The notes beneath the pieces were generated by a model that ran no database searches, was not told the DNA's origin, and was given only the letters and a program-made list of their open reading frames with translations. A stretch of DNA of 64,000 bases. Source: CAVSRC01 sp963830205. GTDB taxonomy: Bacteria; Pseudomonadota; Alphaproteobacteria; Rhizobiales; Kaistiaceae. The DNA lies in assembly GCA_963830205.1 (NCBI GenBank), contig CAWHLP010000041.1, forward strand, positions 248,001 to 312,000, given 5' to 3'. Within the stretch, counting starts at the first letter, position 1. Every line of letters starts with the position of its first letter. Below are positions 1 through 10,417 of this stretch, in pieces. Made by a program: the position numbers and the translations under genes.

Positions 1-906
1 GCCGCCGGCGGCCACCTGACCCACGGCTCGCCGGTCAACATGTCGGGCAAGTGGTTCAAGGTCGCGCCCTACAACGTGCGCCGCGACGACCAGCTTCTCG
101 ACTATGACGAGATCGAGCGCATCGCCAACGAGGCGAAGCCCAAGCTGATCCTCGCCGGTGGCACCGCCTATTCGCGCTACTGGGATTTCAAGCGCTTCCG
201 CGAGATCGCCAATTCGGTCGGCGCCTATCTGATGGTCGACATGGCCCATTTCGCCGGGCTGGTGGCGGGCGGCGTCCATCCTTCGCCGATCCCCCACGCC
301 CACGTCACCACCACCACCACCCACAAGTCGCTCAGGGGGCCGCGCGGCGGCCTCATCCTCGCCAATGACGAGGCGATCGCCAAGAAGCTCAATTCGGCCG
401 TGTTCCCGGGCTTGCAGGGCGGGCCGCTGATGCACGTCATCGCCGCCAAGGCGGTGGCGCTCGGCGAGGCGCTCAGGCCGGAGTTCAAGGTCTACGCCAG
501 GAACATCGTCGACAACGCCCGCGCGCTCGCCGAGACGCTGAAGAGCGCCGGCTTCGAGATCGTCTCGGGCGGCACCGACAACCACCTGATGCTGGTCGAC
601 CTGAGGCCGAAGAGCCTCAAGGGCAGCGTCTCGGAGAGGGCGCTCGGCCGCGCCGGGCTCACCTGCAACAAGAACGGCATCCCCTACGATCCCGAGAAGC
701 CGTTCGTCACCTCGGGCATCCGGCTGGGCACGCCGGCCTCGACCACGCGCGGCTTCGGCGTTGCCGAGTTCCAGGAGGTCGGCAAGCTCATCGCCGAGGT
801 GCTGGGCGCGGTGGCGCAGAGCGAGGACGGCTCGGCGCCGCTGGTCGAGGCCGCGGTCAAGCAGAAGGTGAGGGCACTCGCCGACCGCTTCCCGATCTAC
901 CAATAG
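1..906 (+). CDS. glyA: Serine hydroxymethyltransferase, C-terminal part (start lies left of the window)
   Basis: This cytoplasmic PLP enzyme interconverts serine and glycine with tetrahydrofolate and feeds one-carbon units to nucleotide and methionine synthesis. The frame is open from base 1, so roughly the first 130 residues of an expected 420-430 are outside the window. The run of threonines followed by His-Lys at bases 304-327 is the PLP-lysine motif, with the lysine codon at 325-327, followed by LRGPRGG. SGIRLGTPA near 712-735 is a second family hallmark. nrdR follows after 24 bases, the usual alphaproteobacterial order. The ATG at base 40 is internal and not the start. Confidence 0.97.
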   Translation, partial: AAGGHLTHGSPVNMSGKWFKVAPYNVRRDDQLLDYDEIERIANEAKPKLILAGGTAYSRYWDFKRFREIANSVGAYLMVDMAHFAGLVAGGVHPSPIPHAHVTTTTTHKSLRGPRGGLILANDEAIAKKLNSAVFPGLQGGPLMHVIAAKAVALGEALRPEFKVYARNIVDNARALAETLKSAGFEIVSGGTDNHLMLVDLRPKSLKGSVSERALGRAGLTCNKNGIPYDPEKPFVTSGIRLGTPASTTRGFGVAEFQEVGKLIAEVLGAVAQSEDGSAPLVEAAVKQKVRALADRFPIYQ

Positions 907-930
907 GGGCCTGAAGGCGGACGCGGGGCG

Positions 931-1404
931 ATGCGCTGTCCTTATTGCGGCAATCCCGACACCCAGGTGAAGGACTCGCGGCCGTCGGAAGACAACACCG
1001 CGATCCGCCGCCGGCGCGTCTGTCCGGATTGCGGCGGACGTTTCACCACCTTCGAGCGGGTGCAGTTGCGCGAGCTGACCGTGGTCAAGCGCAACGGCCG
1101 CCGCGTCCCCTTCGATCGCGACAAGCTGATGCGCTCGGTGCAGGTGGCGCTGCGCAAGCGCACCGTCGATCCCGAGCGCGTCGAGCGCATGGTCAACGGC
1201 ATCGTCCGCCAGCTCGAATCGAGCGGCGAGAACGACGTGCCATCGGAGGCGATCGGGCAGTTGGCCATGGAGGGCCTGCGCAATCTCGACGAGGTCGCCT
1301 ATGTGCGCTTTGCTTCGGTCTACAAGAATTTCCGCGATGCCGAAGATTTCCGGGGCGCCCTCGGCGAGCTCTCCGGCGATCCGCCGCCGGTGGTGAAGAA
1401 GTAG
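931..1404 (+). CDS. nrdR: Transcriptional repressor NrdR
   Basis: This is the Zn-ribbon/ATP-cone repressor that senses ATP/dATP and represses ribonucleotide reductase genes by binding NrdR boxes. It has 157 aa, the normal length. The zinc ribbon has CPYC (C3, C6) and CPDC (C31, C34), followed by the ATP-cone at about residues 47-137 with the VVKRNGRRVPFDRDKL entry motif. It lies between glyA and the riboflavin genes, as in many Hyphomicrobiales. ribD begins within a few bases of its stop, so the genes are probably co-transcribed. No ribonucleotide reductase gene is in the window. Confidence 0.97.
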   Translation: MRCPYCGNPDTQVKDSRPSEDNTAIRRRRVCPDCGGRFTTFERVQLRELTVVKRNGRRVPFDRDKLMRSVQVALRKRTVDPERVERMVNGIVRQLESSGENDVPSEAIGQLAMEGLRNLDEVAYVRFASVYKNFRDAEDFRGALGELSGDPPPVVKK

Positions 1405-1460
1405 CGCCATGCCCAGCCCGACGCACCGCACCACGCATCGACCCGGAATTCGACCGGCGC

Positions 1461-2549
1461 ATGATGGCCGCAGCCCTCCGCCTCGGCCGCCGCAATCTCG
1501 GCCAGACCCATCCCAACCCGGCGGTCGGCTGCCTGATCGTCAGGACCGACGGCGATACGCCCGTGGTCGTCGGCCGCGGCTGGACGGCGGTCGGCGGGCG
1601 GCCCCATGCCGAGAAGGAGGCGCTCAAGGAGGCCGGGGCGCTGGCCGAAGGCGCCACGGCCTATGTCACGCTCGAGCCCTGCGCCCACAAGGGCCGGGTG
1701 AAGCCGTGCAGCGAGGCGCTGGTCGCCGCCAAGGTGGCGCGCGTCGTCTCGGCCATGGTCGATCCTGACCCGCGCACGCAAGGCCAGGGCCATGCCGTGC
1801 TCGAAGCGGCCGGCATCGCGGTCACCACCGGCGTGCTCGCGGAGCAAGCGGCGCGCGCCCATTCCGGCCACATCCAGAGGATCACCAAGGGGCGGCCGCA
1901 CGTCACCTTGAAGCTCGCCGTCTCCGCCGACGGCATGATCGGCACGCGCGGCGGCGGCCGCATGATCGTCACCGGGGAGCAGGCATTTGCCGCCGTGCAG
2001 GCCATGCGCACCGGCTTCGACCTGGTGATGGTCGGCATGGGCACGGTGCTGGTCGACAATCCGCGGCTGACGGTGCGCTTGCCCGGTCTGGCCGGGCGCA
2101 GCCCGACGCGCGTCATCCTCGATGGCTCGGCCCGGCTGTCGCTGGAATCGAACCTCGTGCAGAGCGTGCGCGAGGTTCCCCTGATCGATATCGTCGGGCC
2201 GCAGGCTCCGGAAAACCGCAAGGCGGAGCTGGAAGCGGCCGGCGTCAAGATCATCCAGGTCGATGCGGCCTCCGGCGGCATCGACCTCCGCAAGGCGCTC
2301 GAGGCGCTGGCCAAGGAAGGCTTCGCGCGCGTCTATGCCGAAGGTGGGGCGGAAGTCGCCGCCTCGCTGCTTGCCGGCGACCTCATCGACGAGGTGGTCA
2401 TCTTCCGCGCGCCCGTCGTGGTCGGACCCAACGGCGTGCGCGCGCTTGCCGGCACGGCGCTGTCGGCGCTCGAACGCAGTCCGCGCTACCGGTTGATGGA
2501 GACGGGCGCCGTCGGCGGGGACACCATGCGGCGTTATGTGAGGACATGA
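1461..2549 (+). CDS. ribD: Bifunctional riboflavin deaminase/reductase RibD
   Basis: This enzyme carries out two early riboflavin steps: deamination of the diaminopyrimidine, then NADPH reduction of the ribosyl chain. Counted from the ATG at 1461 (362 aa), the zinc deaminase site is H49-A-E51 with C74 and C83. The reductase domain fills the C-terminal half. The first in-frame ATG cuts off conserved residues (DPEFDRR) just upstream. An ATG at 1409, 4 bases after the nrdR stop, would supply the natural N-terminus if one surplus base near 1434-1437 were removed, giving 379 aa. I therefore suspect an indel there. The stop overlaps the ribE ATG by 4 bases (ATGA). Confidence 0.93.
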   Translation: MMAAALRLGRRNLGQTHPNPAVGCLIVRTDGDTPVVVGRGWTAVGGRPHAEKEALKEAGALAEGATAYVTLEPCAHKGRVKPCSEALVAAKVARVVSAMVDPDPRTQGQGHAVLEAAGIAVTTGVLAEQAARAHSGHIQRITKGRPHVTLKLAVSADGMIGTRGGGRMIVTGEQAFAAVQAMRTGFDLVMVGMGTVLVDNPRLTVRLPGLAGRSPTRVILDGSARLSLESNLVQSVREVPLIDIVGPQAPENRKAELEAAGVKIIQVDAASGGIDLRKALEALAKEGFARVYAEGGAEVAASLLAGDLIDEVVIFRAPVVVGPNGVRALAGTALSALERSPRYRLMETGAVGGDTMRRYVRT

Positions 2550-3160
2550 GCATCATGTTTACCGGAATTGTCACCGACGTCGGCCGCGTCACGCGCGTCG
2601 ATGAGCGCAACGACGTGCGCCGTCTGGCGATCGCCAGCCACTATCAGGCGGAGAGCATCGACGTCGGCGCCTCGATCGCCTGCAACGGCATCTGCCTGAC
2701 GGTGGTGACGCCGGCGGTGGCCGCGGACGGCGGCTCTGTCTTCGAGGTCGAGGCGGCGCCGGAGACGCTACGCATCACCACGGCGCAGGACTGGGCGGTG
2801 GGCAGCGGCATCAACCTGGAACGCTCGCTCAGGCTCGGCGACGAACTTGGCGGCCACCTGGTCTCGGGCCACGTCGACGGGCTCGCCACCATCGTCTCGC
2901 GCGAGGACTTCAGCGAGACCACCAAGTTCGTCTTCGAGGCGCCGCACGATCTCGCCCGCTTCATCGCGTACAAGGGGTCGGTCGCGCTCGACGGGGTATC
3001 GCTGACGGTGAACGGCGTCGACGGCGACCTTTTCGACTGCCTGCTCATTCCGCACACGCTGAAGGTGACCACCTGGGGCGCGCGCAAGGCCGGCGACAAG
3101 ATCAACCTCGAGGTCGACACCATCGCCCGCTACGTGGCGCGCATGGCGGAGGCTGGGTAG
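2546..3160 (+). CDS. ribE: Riboflavin synthase, alpha chain
   Basis: This enzyme dismutates two 6,7-dimethyl-8-ribityllumazine molecules to riboflavin plus the pyrimidinedione. At 204 aa it has the family's two tandem lumazine-binding barrels. The repeats are marked by NGICLTVV at about residues 47-54 and by DGVSLTVNGV in the second half. The MFTGIV start signature sits at residues 4-9, so translation could begin at 2546 (ATGA overlap with ribD) or at the ATG at 2555. Coupling to ribD favours 2546. The E. coli name for this enzyme is ribC. I see no FMN riboswitch in the non-coding 3161-3308 downstream. Confidence 0.96.
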   Translation: MSIMFTGIVTDVGRVTRVDERNDVRRLAIASHYQAESIDVGASIACNGICLTVVTPAVAADGGSVFEVEAAPETLRITTAQDWAVGSGINLERSLRLGDELGGHLVSGHVDGLATIVSREDFSETTKFVFEAPHDLARFIAYKGSVALDGVSLTVNGVDGDLFDCLLIPHTLKVTTWGARKAGDKINLEVDTIARYVARMAEAG

Positions 3161-3308
3161 GGACCGCGGGTCCTCACGTTCGTTCCCGGCGAAGGGCGAG
3201 CGAAGCCAGGTGCGGCCAAGTGCCGGAGCGGCACAATCTCAGCCTGGCATGCCCGCTCGGGGGCGGGCATGAATCGGATGCGCGGCGCCGTCGTTGCGAG
3301 GTACGCAC

Positions 3309-3842
3309 ATGGCCATTCCGCGACGATTCCGCTGGACAAGCCCGGCTCGCACGCTATTGCTCACCGCCAATTCCCGCCACCGCAGTCCGAGAGCCTCTGT
3401 GCCGCATCTTTTGATCATCGAAGCGCGTTTCTACGACGACATCGCCGACGAGTTGCTGCGCGGTGCCGTCGGTGCCCTGGAGCGGGCTGGCGCCACCTAT
3501 GAGCGCGTGTCGGTGCCCGGGGCGCTGGAGATCCCGGCGGCGATCGCGATGGCGCTGGAGGCGGTCGAGGAGGGCACTGTCGAATACGACGGCTATGTCG
3601 CGCTCGGCTGCGTCATCCGCGGCGAGACCCACCATTTCGACATCGTCGCCAACAAGTCCGCCCGCGGCCTCATGGATCTTGCGATGGAGGAGGCGATCGC
3701 CGTCGGCAACGGCATCCTCACCGTCGAGAACGACGAGCAGGCCTGGGCGCGGGCCCGCGTCGACGGCGGCAGCAACAAGGGCGGTGCGGCGGCCGAGGCG
3801 GCGCTGCGCATGATCGCGCTGCGCGCGCGCTTCGGGCTCTAG
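3309..3842 (+). CDS. ribH: 6,7-dimethyl-8-ribityllumazine synthase
   Basis: This enzyme condenses 5-amino-6-ribitylaminouracil with dihydroxybutanone phosphate to make the lumazine used by riboflavin synthase. The conserved core runs from HLLIIEARFYDD through VPGALEIP and the RGETHHFDIV segment that carries the catalytic histidine. The start is uncertain. The ATG at 3309 has a GAGG seven bases upstream but gives about 30 unusual N-terminal residues. A GTG at 3399 would give a compact 147-aa protein starting at the conserved core. The stop abuts the nusB ATG directly, so nusB is likely translated by coupling. Confidence 0.92.
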   Translation: MAIPRRFRWTSPARTLLLTANSRHRSPRASVPHLLIIEARFYDDIADELLRGAVGALERAGATYERVSVPGALEIPAAIAMALEAVEEGTVEYDGYVALGCVIRGETHHFDIVANKSARGLMDLAMEEAIAVGNGILTVENDEQAWARARVDGGSNKGGAAAEAALRMIALRARFGL

Positions 3843-4334
3843 ATGGCTTCACCCAATCCTGCCGAACGCAGCGCACGGCCCGCCAACCAGCGCGGCGCGG
3901 CGCGACTTGCCGCCGTGCAGGCGCTCTACCAGATGGACCTCTCCGGCGCGACGCTGCCCGAGGTGATCGCCGAGTTCGAGACCTACCGGCTCGGCAAGGA
4001 GGTCGACGGCGACCAGTACCGCGATGCCGACGCCGCCTTCTTCCGCGACATCGTCGCCGGCGTCGTGCGCGACCAGAAGCGGCTCGACCCGGCGATCGAC
4101 CACACGCTCGCCAAGGGCTGGCCGCTCACCCGCATCGACACGACGCTGCGCGCCATCCTGCGCGCCGGCGCCTTCGAGCTGGCCGACCGCGCGGACGTGC
4201 CCTCGCGCGTGGTGATCAGCGAATATGTCGATGTCGCCAAGGCCTTCTTCGACGACGACGCGCCGGGCGTGGTCAACGCCGTGCTCGATGCGCTCGCCCA
4301 CGAATTGCGGGCGGGCGAATTCGCCAAGCCCTGA
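3843..4334 (+). CDS. nusB: Transcription antitermination factor NusB
   Basis: This small helical RNA-binding protein joins NusE (S10) on boxA RNA during rRNA antitermination. At 163 aa it is normal for alphaproteobacteria. Family marks are RGAARLAAVQALYQMD near the N-terminus and the C-terminal DDDAPGVVNAVLDALAHELR. Its ATG follows the ribH stop with no gap. The ribH-nusB-thiL order is widespread in proteobacteria. Confidence 0.97.
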   Translation: MASPNPAERSARPANQRGAARLAAVQALYQMDLSGATLPEVIAEFETYRLGKEVDGDQYRDADAAFFRDIVAGVVRDQKRLDPAIDHTLAKGWPLTRIDTTLRAILRAGAFELADRADVPSRVVISEYVDVAKAFFDDDAPGVVNAVLDALAHELRAGEFAKP

Positions 4335-5337
4335 GGATCGACGGTGGTCAAGCGGAATCGAGCGCCCGGGCGAGTTCGAGCTGATCGAACGCTATTTCAG
4401 GCCGCTCGCCGGCGATCCCGGCGCCCTGGCGCTGACCGACGATGCGGCCGTCTATCGCCAGCGGCCGGGCGAAGACCTGGTGGTGACCACCGACATGATC
4501 GCGGCGGACGTTCACTTCTTCGCCGACGATGCACCGGCGTCGGTGGCCAGGAAGGCGCTCCGCGTCAACCTCTCCGACCTTGCCGCCAAGGGCGCCACGC
4601 CCTTCGGCTACCTGCTGTCGCTGGCCTTGCCGGCGGACTGGACGGAAGACTGGCTCGCCGGCTTCGCCCGCGGCCTCAAGGCCGACCAGGAACGCTACGG
4701 CATCACGCTTATCGGCGGCGACACCATCCGCGCCGCAGGCGGCCTCACCATCTCGGTGACCGCGCTCGGCCGCATTCCCAAGGGGCGCATGGTGACCCGC
4801 GGCGGCGCCCGGCCGGGGGATGCGGTCTACGTCTCCGGCACCATCGGCGATGCGGCGCTGGGCCTTGCCGTCAGGCTGGGGCGGATCGCGGTCGGCGAGG
4901 GCAGGGGAGCCAAACACCTCATCGACCGCTACCTGCACCCGGAGCCACGCATGGCGCTGGCGCCGATCCTGCGCCGTTTCGCCTCGAGCGCCATGGACGT
5001 CTCCGACGGCCTCGTCGGCGACCTCGGCCACATCTGCGATGTCTCCGGCGTCGGTGCCGAGATCGAGGCGGCCCTGGTGCCGCTGTCGCCGCCGGCACGG
5101 CGGCTGGCGATGGGCGACCCGGGACTGATGCGGACCATCGTCACCGGCGGCGACGACTACGAGATCCTGGCGACCGTCAGCCCATCGGCGGCGCCGCGCT
5201 TTGCCGCTGCCGCCCGGGAGGCGGGCGTTCCGGTCGCCCGCATCGGCCGCATCGTGGTGGGCAAGGGGCCGCCGAGCGTGCTCGACGCTGGCGGCCGGCC
5301 GATCCGCCTCGACGGCGCCGGCCACACCCACTTTTAG
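4288..5337 (+). CDS. thiL: Thiamine-monophosphate kinase ThiL
   Basis: This enzyme phosphorylates thiamine monophosphate to the active cofactor thiamine diphosphate. The N-terminal GEFELIERYF motif and the DDAAVY metal/ATP site are clear, as are SGTIGDAALGL and the late DVSDGL and TGGDDYEIL motifs. The open frame has no usual start codon near GEFEL; the closest in-frame ATG is 4288, inside nusB. A GTG at 4344, just after the nusB stop, would lead into the right frame if one surplus base near 4353-4356 were removed. That gives 330 aa, the expected length. I take 4344 as the likely natural start and the shift as a probable indel. Confidence 0.9.
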   Translation: MRSPTNCGRANSPSPEDRRWSSGIERPGEFELIERYFRPLAGDPGALALTDDAAVYRQRPGEDLVVTTDMIAADVHFFADDAPASVARKALRVNLSDLAAKGATPFGYLLSLALPADWTEDWLAGFARGLKADQERYGITLIGGDTIRAAGGLTISVTALGRIPKGRMVTRGGARPGDAVYVSGTIGDAALGLAVRLGRIAVGEGRGAKHLIDRYLHPEPRMALAPILRRFASSAMDVSDGLVGDLGHICDVSGVGAEIEAALVPLSPPARRLAMGDPGLMRTIVTGGDDYEILATVSPSAAPRFAAAAREAGVPVARIGRIVVGKGPPSVLDAGGRPIRLDGAGHTHF

Positions 5338-5362
5338 CGTGATTTGAATATCCCGGCCGGCT

Positions 5363-5688
5363 ATGTCAGCCGCCATCGCCATCGTCGGTTGTGGCTACAA
5401 CCAGGACTTCTGGGGGCGCTGATTCTCCTCGGCCTCGGCTGGAACTTCAGCTTCATCGGCTCGACCGCCATGCTGACCGAGACCTACCGGCCGGAAGAGA
5501 AGAACACGGTCCAGGGCCTGAACGATTTCCTGGTCTTCGGCTCGGTGGCGGCGGCCTCGCTATCGTCCGCCACGCTCTACGCCACGATGGGCTGGGAACG
5601 GCTGAATCTCGCCGCTTTTCCGGTCATCGCGGTCTGCGTCGCGGCCCTCGCCGTGGCCTTCGTCCTGCGCTGGCGCCGGCACCATTGA
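5363..5688 (+). pseudogene. MFS transporter remnant (C-terminal end only)
   Basis: About 105 residues read as the last transmembrane helices of a major facilitator transporter. GLGWNFSFIGSTAMLTETYRP is followed by a FNDFL-like segment (LNDFLVFG) and two hydrophobic helices ending in RWRRHH. The N-terminal helices are missing: the stretch begins 26 bases after thiL, leaving no room for a full gene. A short match to the preceding helix (AIAIVGCGYN) lies in another frame from 5363, with a shift near 5408. This looks like a deletion remnant of a gene once between thiL and the pyrophosphatase. An ORF from 5344 is open but unlikely to make a working transporter. Confidence 0.7.
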
Positions 5689-5885
5689 CGCTTGCGGCTG
5701 CTCCCCTGCGCGGGGCGGGAACGGCTTTGATCCACCTCCTTGACGCCCGTTGCCTGACGGGCCATACCCACGCCCGGTTCCACGCCGCCGGGGGGGCGGT
5801 TTCGTTCGGCCAATTTGCGTCATTCTGGCTGAGCGCGAGCGGTTTTTGGGCGCTCGTCGGCTCCAGCTGACGGAGGGATAAACCC

Positions 5886-7991
<2,106 letters not shown>

Positions 7992-8011
7992 GACCCGTCG
8001 GGTCCTGAACA

Positions 8012-8048
8012 GGGGCGATCGCGCTCAAAGGCGCGGTCGCCCCTTTTC
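8012..8048 (+). terminator. Rho-independent terminator after hppA
   Basis: A 13-base stem, GGGGCGATCGCGC (8012-8024) with GCGCGGTCGCCCC (8031-8043), contains one G-T pair and a 6-base loop. It is followed at once by TTTT. It sits 20 bases past the hppA stop and closes the plus-strand run that begins with glyA. Confidence 0.85.
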
Positions 8049-8263
8049 ATTTCGTCTCTTGCAACGGAGCTGTCCGCCACGGACGCGGTGGAGGTCATCG
8101 CCCAATCCGGACGCGCCGGACGGCGTCGCGGCGGTCGCCAATCTCGTTCTGTCGCAGGTGCCGGTGAAAGCCGCCGACGACTTCGCCCACACCCGCGCGG
8201 AGGGTGGTGGCCAACTTCAAGTATCTGAAGCCGTAGGAGCCCTTGCGGCCGGGCCGGGCCGCC

Positions 8264-8791
8264 TTACAGGCCCGGCTTGCCGAAACCGACGACGCCCGAC
8301 AGCACCTGCTGCAGGAAGCTCTGGTCGGAACCACCGGTCGGCGTCGTGCGCGAGATGAAATCGAACACCTTGCCGTCCTTGAGGCCGTAATTGGCGACGT
8401 GGTCGACCTGGTCCTTCTTGTCGAAATAGACGGCCACCACGCGCTGGTCGATGACCTTCTCGCGCATGAAGGCGACCGGGCGCTGGCGCGTCTGGCTGAT
8501 GTAGTAGAAGACGTCGTTGCCGTAGTTGGCGGTGGTCGAGGGCGAGCCCAGCGCGATGATCACCTGGTCCTTGCTCGAGCCGGGCGGGATCTGTTCGAGC
8601 GCGGTCGGCGACACCACATAGCCGTGCTGGGTGGTCTCGGCGATGCCGCTGAACATGCTGCTGCCGCCGCCGGTGGCGCCGCAGCCGGCGAGGCCGAGGG
8701 CCAGCGTCATGGCCACGCCGGCGCTGAGCGTGGTCCCGAGGCGTCCGGAAGCCGGAGCGACGCCGTTCTGCCCTTGCTCGATCTTGGTCAT
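8264..8791 (-). CDS. bamE: Outer membrane protein assembly factor BamE (SmpA/OmlA lipoprotein)
   Basis: This small lipoprotein of the BAM complex helps insert beta-barrel proteins into the outer membrane. From the ATG at 8791 the protein has 175 aa. A hydrophobic signal leads to the lipobox LAGC, with lipidation at C37. The mature part holds the SmpA/OmlA fold: a TTQHGYVVSPTALEQIPPGSSKDQV-type stretch, the ALGSPSTT turn and strands around VFYYIS and VVAVYFD. It is divergent from the Cbp3-type gene, a common alphaproteobacterial pair. An upstream ATG at 8845 would add 18 residues with no signal character. Confidence 0.93.
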   Translation of the reverse strand: MTKIEQGQNGVAPASGRLGTTLSAGVAMTLALGLAGCGATGGGSSMFSGIAETTQHGYVVSPTALEQIPPGSSKDQVIIALGSPSTTANYGNDVFYYISQTRQRPVAFMREKVIDQRVVAVYFDKKDQVDHVANYGLKDGKVFDFISRTTPTGGSDQSFLQQVLSGVVGFGKPGL

Positions 8792-9063
8792 TCCACCCCG
8801 TCCTGCTTGTGGCCTCGCGGCGACCGCCCGCGACATGGATTGCATGCGCCGCCAAAGGCTTGTGCATGATCGTGTCGGAAACGTGGTGTCCGGCTCGCGA
8901 CGCGCGTCATGGCCTAACCCGCCGCAGCGCCGCTTGCAACGATTCCCGCTACGGCCGTCGCCCGGGAGCCCGATCCTGGCGCAAAATCACCCCCGAGGTG
9001 GTTCTATCTCGCCGGGAAACGCTCTACAGGAGTGTCGGAAGCCTGATCGGAGGGGAAACCCCG

Positions 9064-9618
9064 GTGTTTGCACGCCTGTTCGGTGCCGATCGAGAGACGG
9101 AACGCGCCGCCGCGGCCGCCTATGGCGCCATCGTCGCCCAGGCACGCGTCCCCGCGCTCTATGCCGTCCTCGGCGTGCCCGATTCGGTCACCGGCCGCTT
9201 CGAGATGGTCGTCTTGCACACGGTGCTGGTCATCGAGCGGCTGCGCCGGGAGGGGCCGGCGGGGGCCGAGCTCGGCCAGCACGTCTTCGACCTCTTCTGC
9301 CGCGACATGGACCGCTCGCTGCGCGAACTGGGCTTCGGCGACTTCGGCGTGCCCAAGCGGATGAAGAAGCTCGCCGAGAGCTTCTACGGGCGGGCTGAGG
9401 CGTATGGCCGCACGCTTGCCGACCGCGCGCAACTGACGGCGGCCATCGCCCGCAACGTGTTTCCCGACAGCGCCACGACCGCCGATGCCGGCCGGCTCGC
9501 CGACTACGCCATCGCCAGCGCCGCGGCGCTGGCCGAGGCGCCGCTGGCGGATATCGGCGAGGGCAGAGTGGCATTTCCCGATCCGACCGGCTTTGCCGGG
9601 GCCGAGGGCCAGACATGA
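9064..9618 (+). CDS. Ubiquinol-cytochrome c chaperone (Cbp3-like)
   Basis: This protein belongs to the Cbp3/UQCC1 chaperone domain family; in mitochondria its relatives assist cytochrome b synthesis and complex III assembly. From GTG 9064 it is 184 aa. Recognisable segments are the YGAIVAQARVPALYAVLGVPDSVTGRFEM-type opening helix and the centre DLFCRDMDRSLRELGFGDFGVPKRMKKLAESFYGRA. A GGAGGGG lies about 6 bases before the GTG. The frame is open further upstream to 8809, but those residues look non-coding. The stop overlaps the next gene's ATG (ATGA). Confidence 0.88.
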   Translation: MFARLFGADRETERAAAAAYGAIVAQARVPALYAVLGVPDSVTGRFEMVVLHTVLVIERLRREGPAGAELGQHVFDLFCRDMDRSLRELGFGDFGVPKRMKKLAESFYGRAEAYGRTLADRAQLTAAIARNVFPDSATTADAGRLADYAIASAAALAEAPLADIGEGRVAFPDPTGFAGAEGQT

Positions 9619-10163
9619 GCGAACAGGCGATCCTTTCCCATCCCACCGACACCGCCAAACTGCCGGCGACGGGCGTTACCGCGATCATCACGGCCACTGA
9701 TGCACAGCGGGCGGCACTCGCCGCCGCCTATGACCTGGTGGCGGTCGACCGCCTCACCGCCACGGCGACGCTGACGCCGGCCGCGCACGGCGCTGTGATC
9801 GTCGAGGGCGCGGTCGTCGCCGACATCGTCCAATCCTGCGTGGTCAGCCTCGAGCCGGTCGGCCAGCACATCGACGAGGCGTTCTCGGTCCGCTTCGTGC
9901 CGGCCAATTCGCCGGAGGCACAACCGGCGGCAGGGCCGGCCAGGGAAGTGGCGATCGACCCGGAGGCGCCGGACCCGCCGGAGGTCATGCACGGCACGAC
10001 CATCGATTTCGGCGCCCTGGCGGAGGAGATGTTCGTGCTGGCGATCGACCCTTATCCGCGCGCCCCGGGCGCGGAATTGCCGGCGGGCAGCGGCGAAGAG
10101 GCGGAAAGCGCGAAGGAATCGCCTTTCGCCGTGCTGCGCGAGGTGATGCGTGGCCGCAAGTGA
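9615..10163 (+). CDS. YceD family protein (DUF177)
   Basis: This is a 182-aa member of the YceD/DUF177 family, whose E. coli member is needed for normal 23S rRNA accumulation and is often linked to ribosomal protein L32 and fatty-acid genes. The cysteine-containing core (IVQSCVVSLEPVGQHIDEAF) and the acidic ID-F-G-ALAEEMFVLAIDPYPR segment are visible. It is coupled by ATGA to the upstream chaperone gene. plsX and fabH follow, the standard neighbourhood. rpmF, which often sits next to it, is not present here. Confidence 0.9.
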   Translation: MSEQAILSHPTDTAKLPATGVTAIITATDAQRAALAAAYDLVAVDRLTATATLTPAAHGAVIVEGAVVADIVQSCVVSLEPVGQHIDEAFSVRFVPANSPEAQPAAGPAREVAIDPEAPDPPEVMHGTTIDFGALAEEMFVLAIDPYPRAPGAELPAGSGEEAESAKESPFAVLREVMRGRK

Positions 10164-10417
10164 CCGGGCTTGTTCGCCGCAGGGCCTTTGTCTGCCATCA
10201 GGAAGCCTGTAATGTTCCGCCGCTTTCCCACGGGGAGGGGGCAGCGACCGGAAAGGCCGCGAATCAAACAATATGGCGGAGAACCTTCCTGGTCAGATGG
10301 AACGATCCCGATTGAGCGACCTTGTGGCAGGATCAGGCCGGTTGGCGACGCCGGTGTGCCTGGCCGGCCGGGTGCTGGAATTGGTCACGCTTGACCAGGA
10401 AAGGCGCTAGCGGCTCC

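Noticed and set aside
3161..3308. Possible FMN riboswitch between ribE and ribH
   Set aside because: The conserved FMN-box segments are not present; only ordinary short hairpins are seen.
8049..8263. Possible small gene or transposase fragment between hppA and bamE
   Set aside because: Short frames on both strands show no family motif, start signal or ribosome site.
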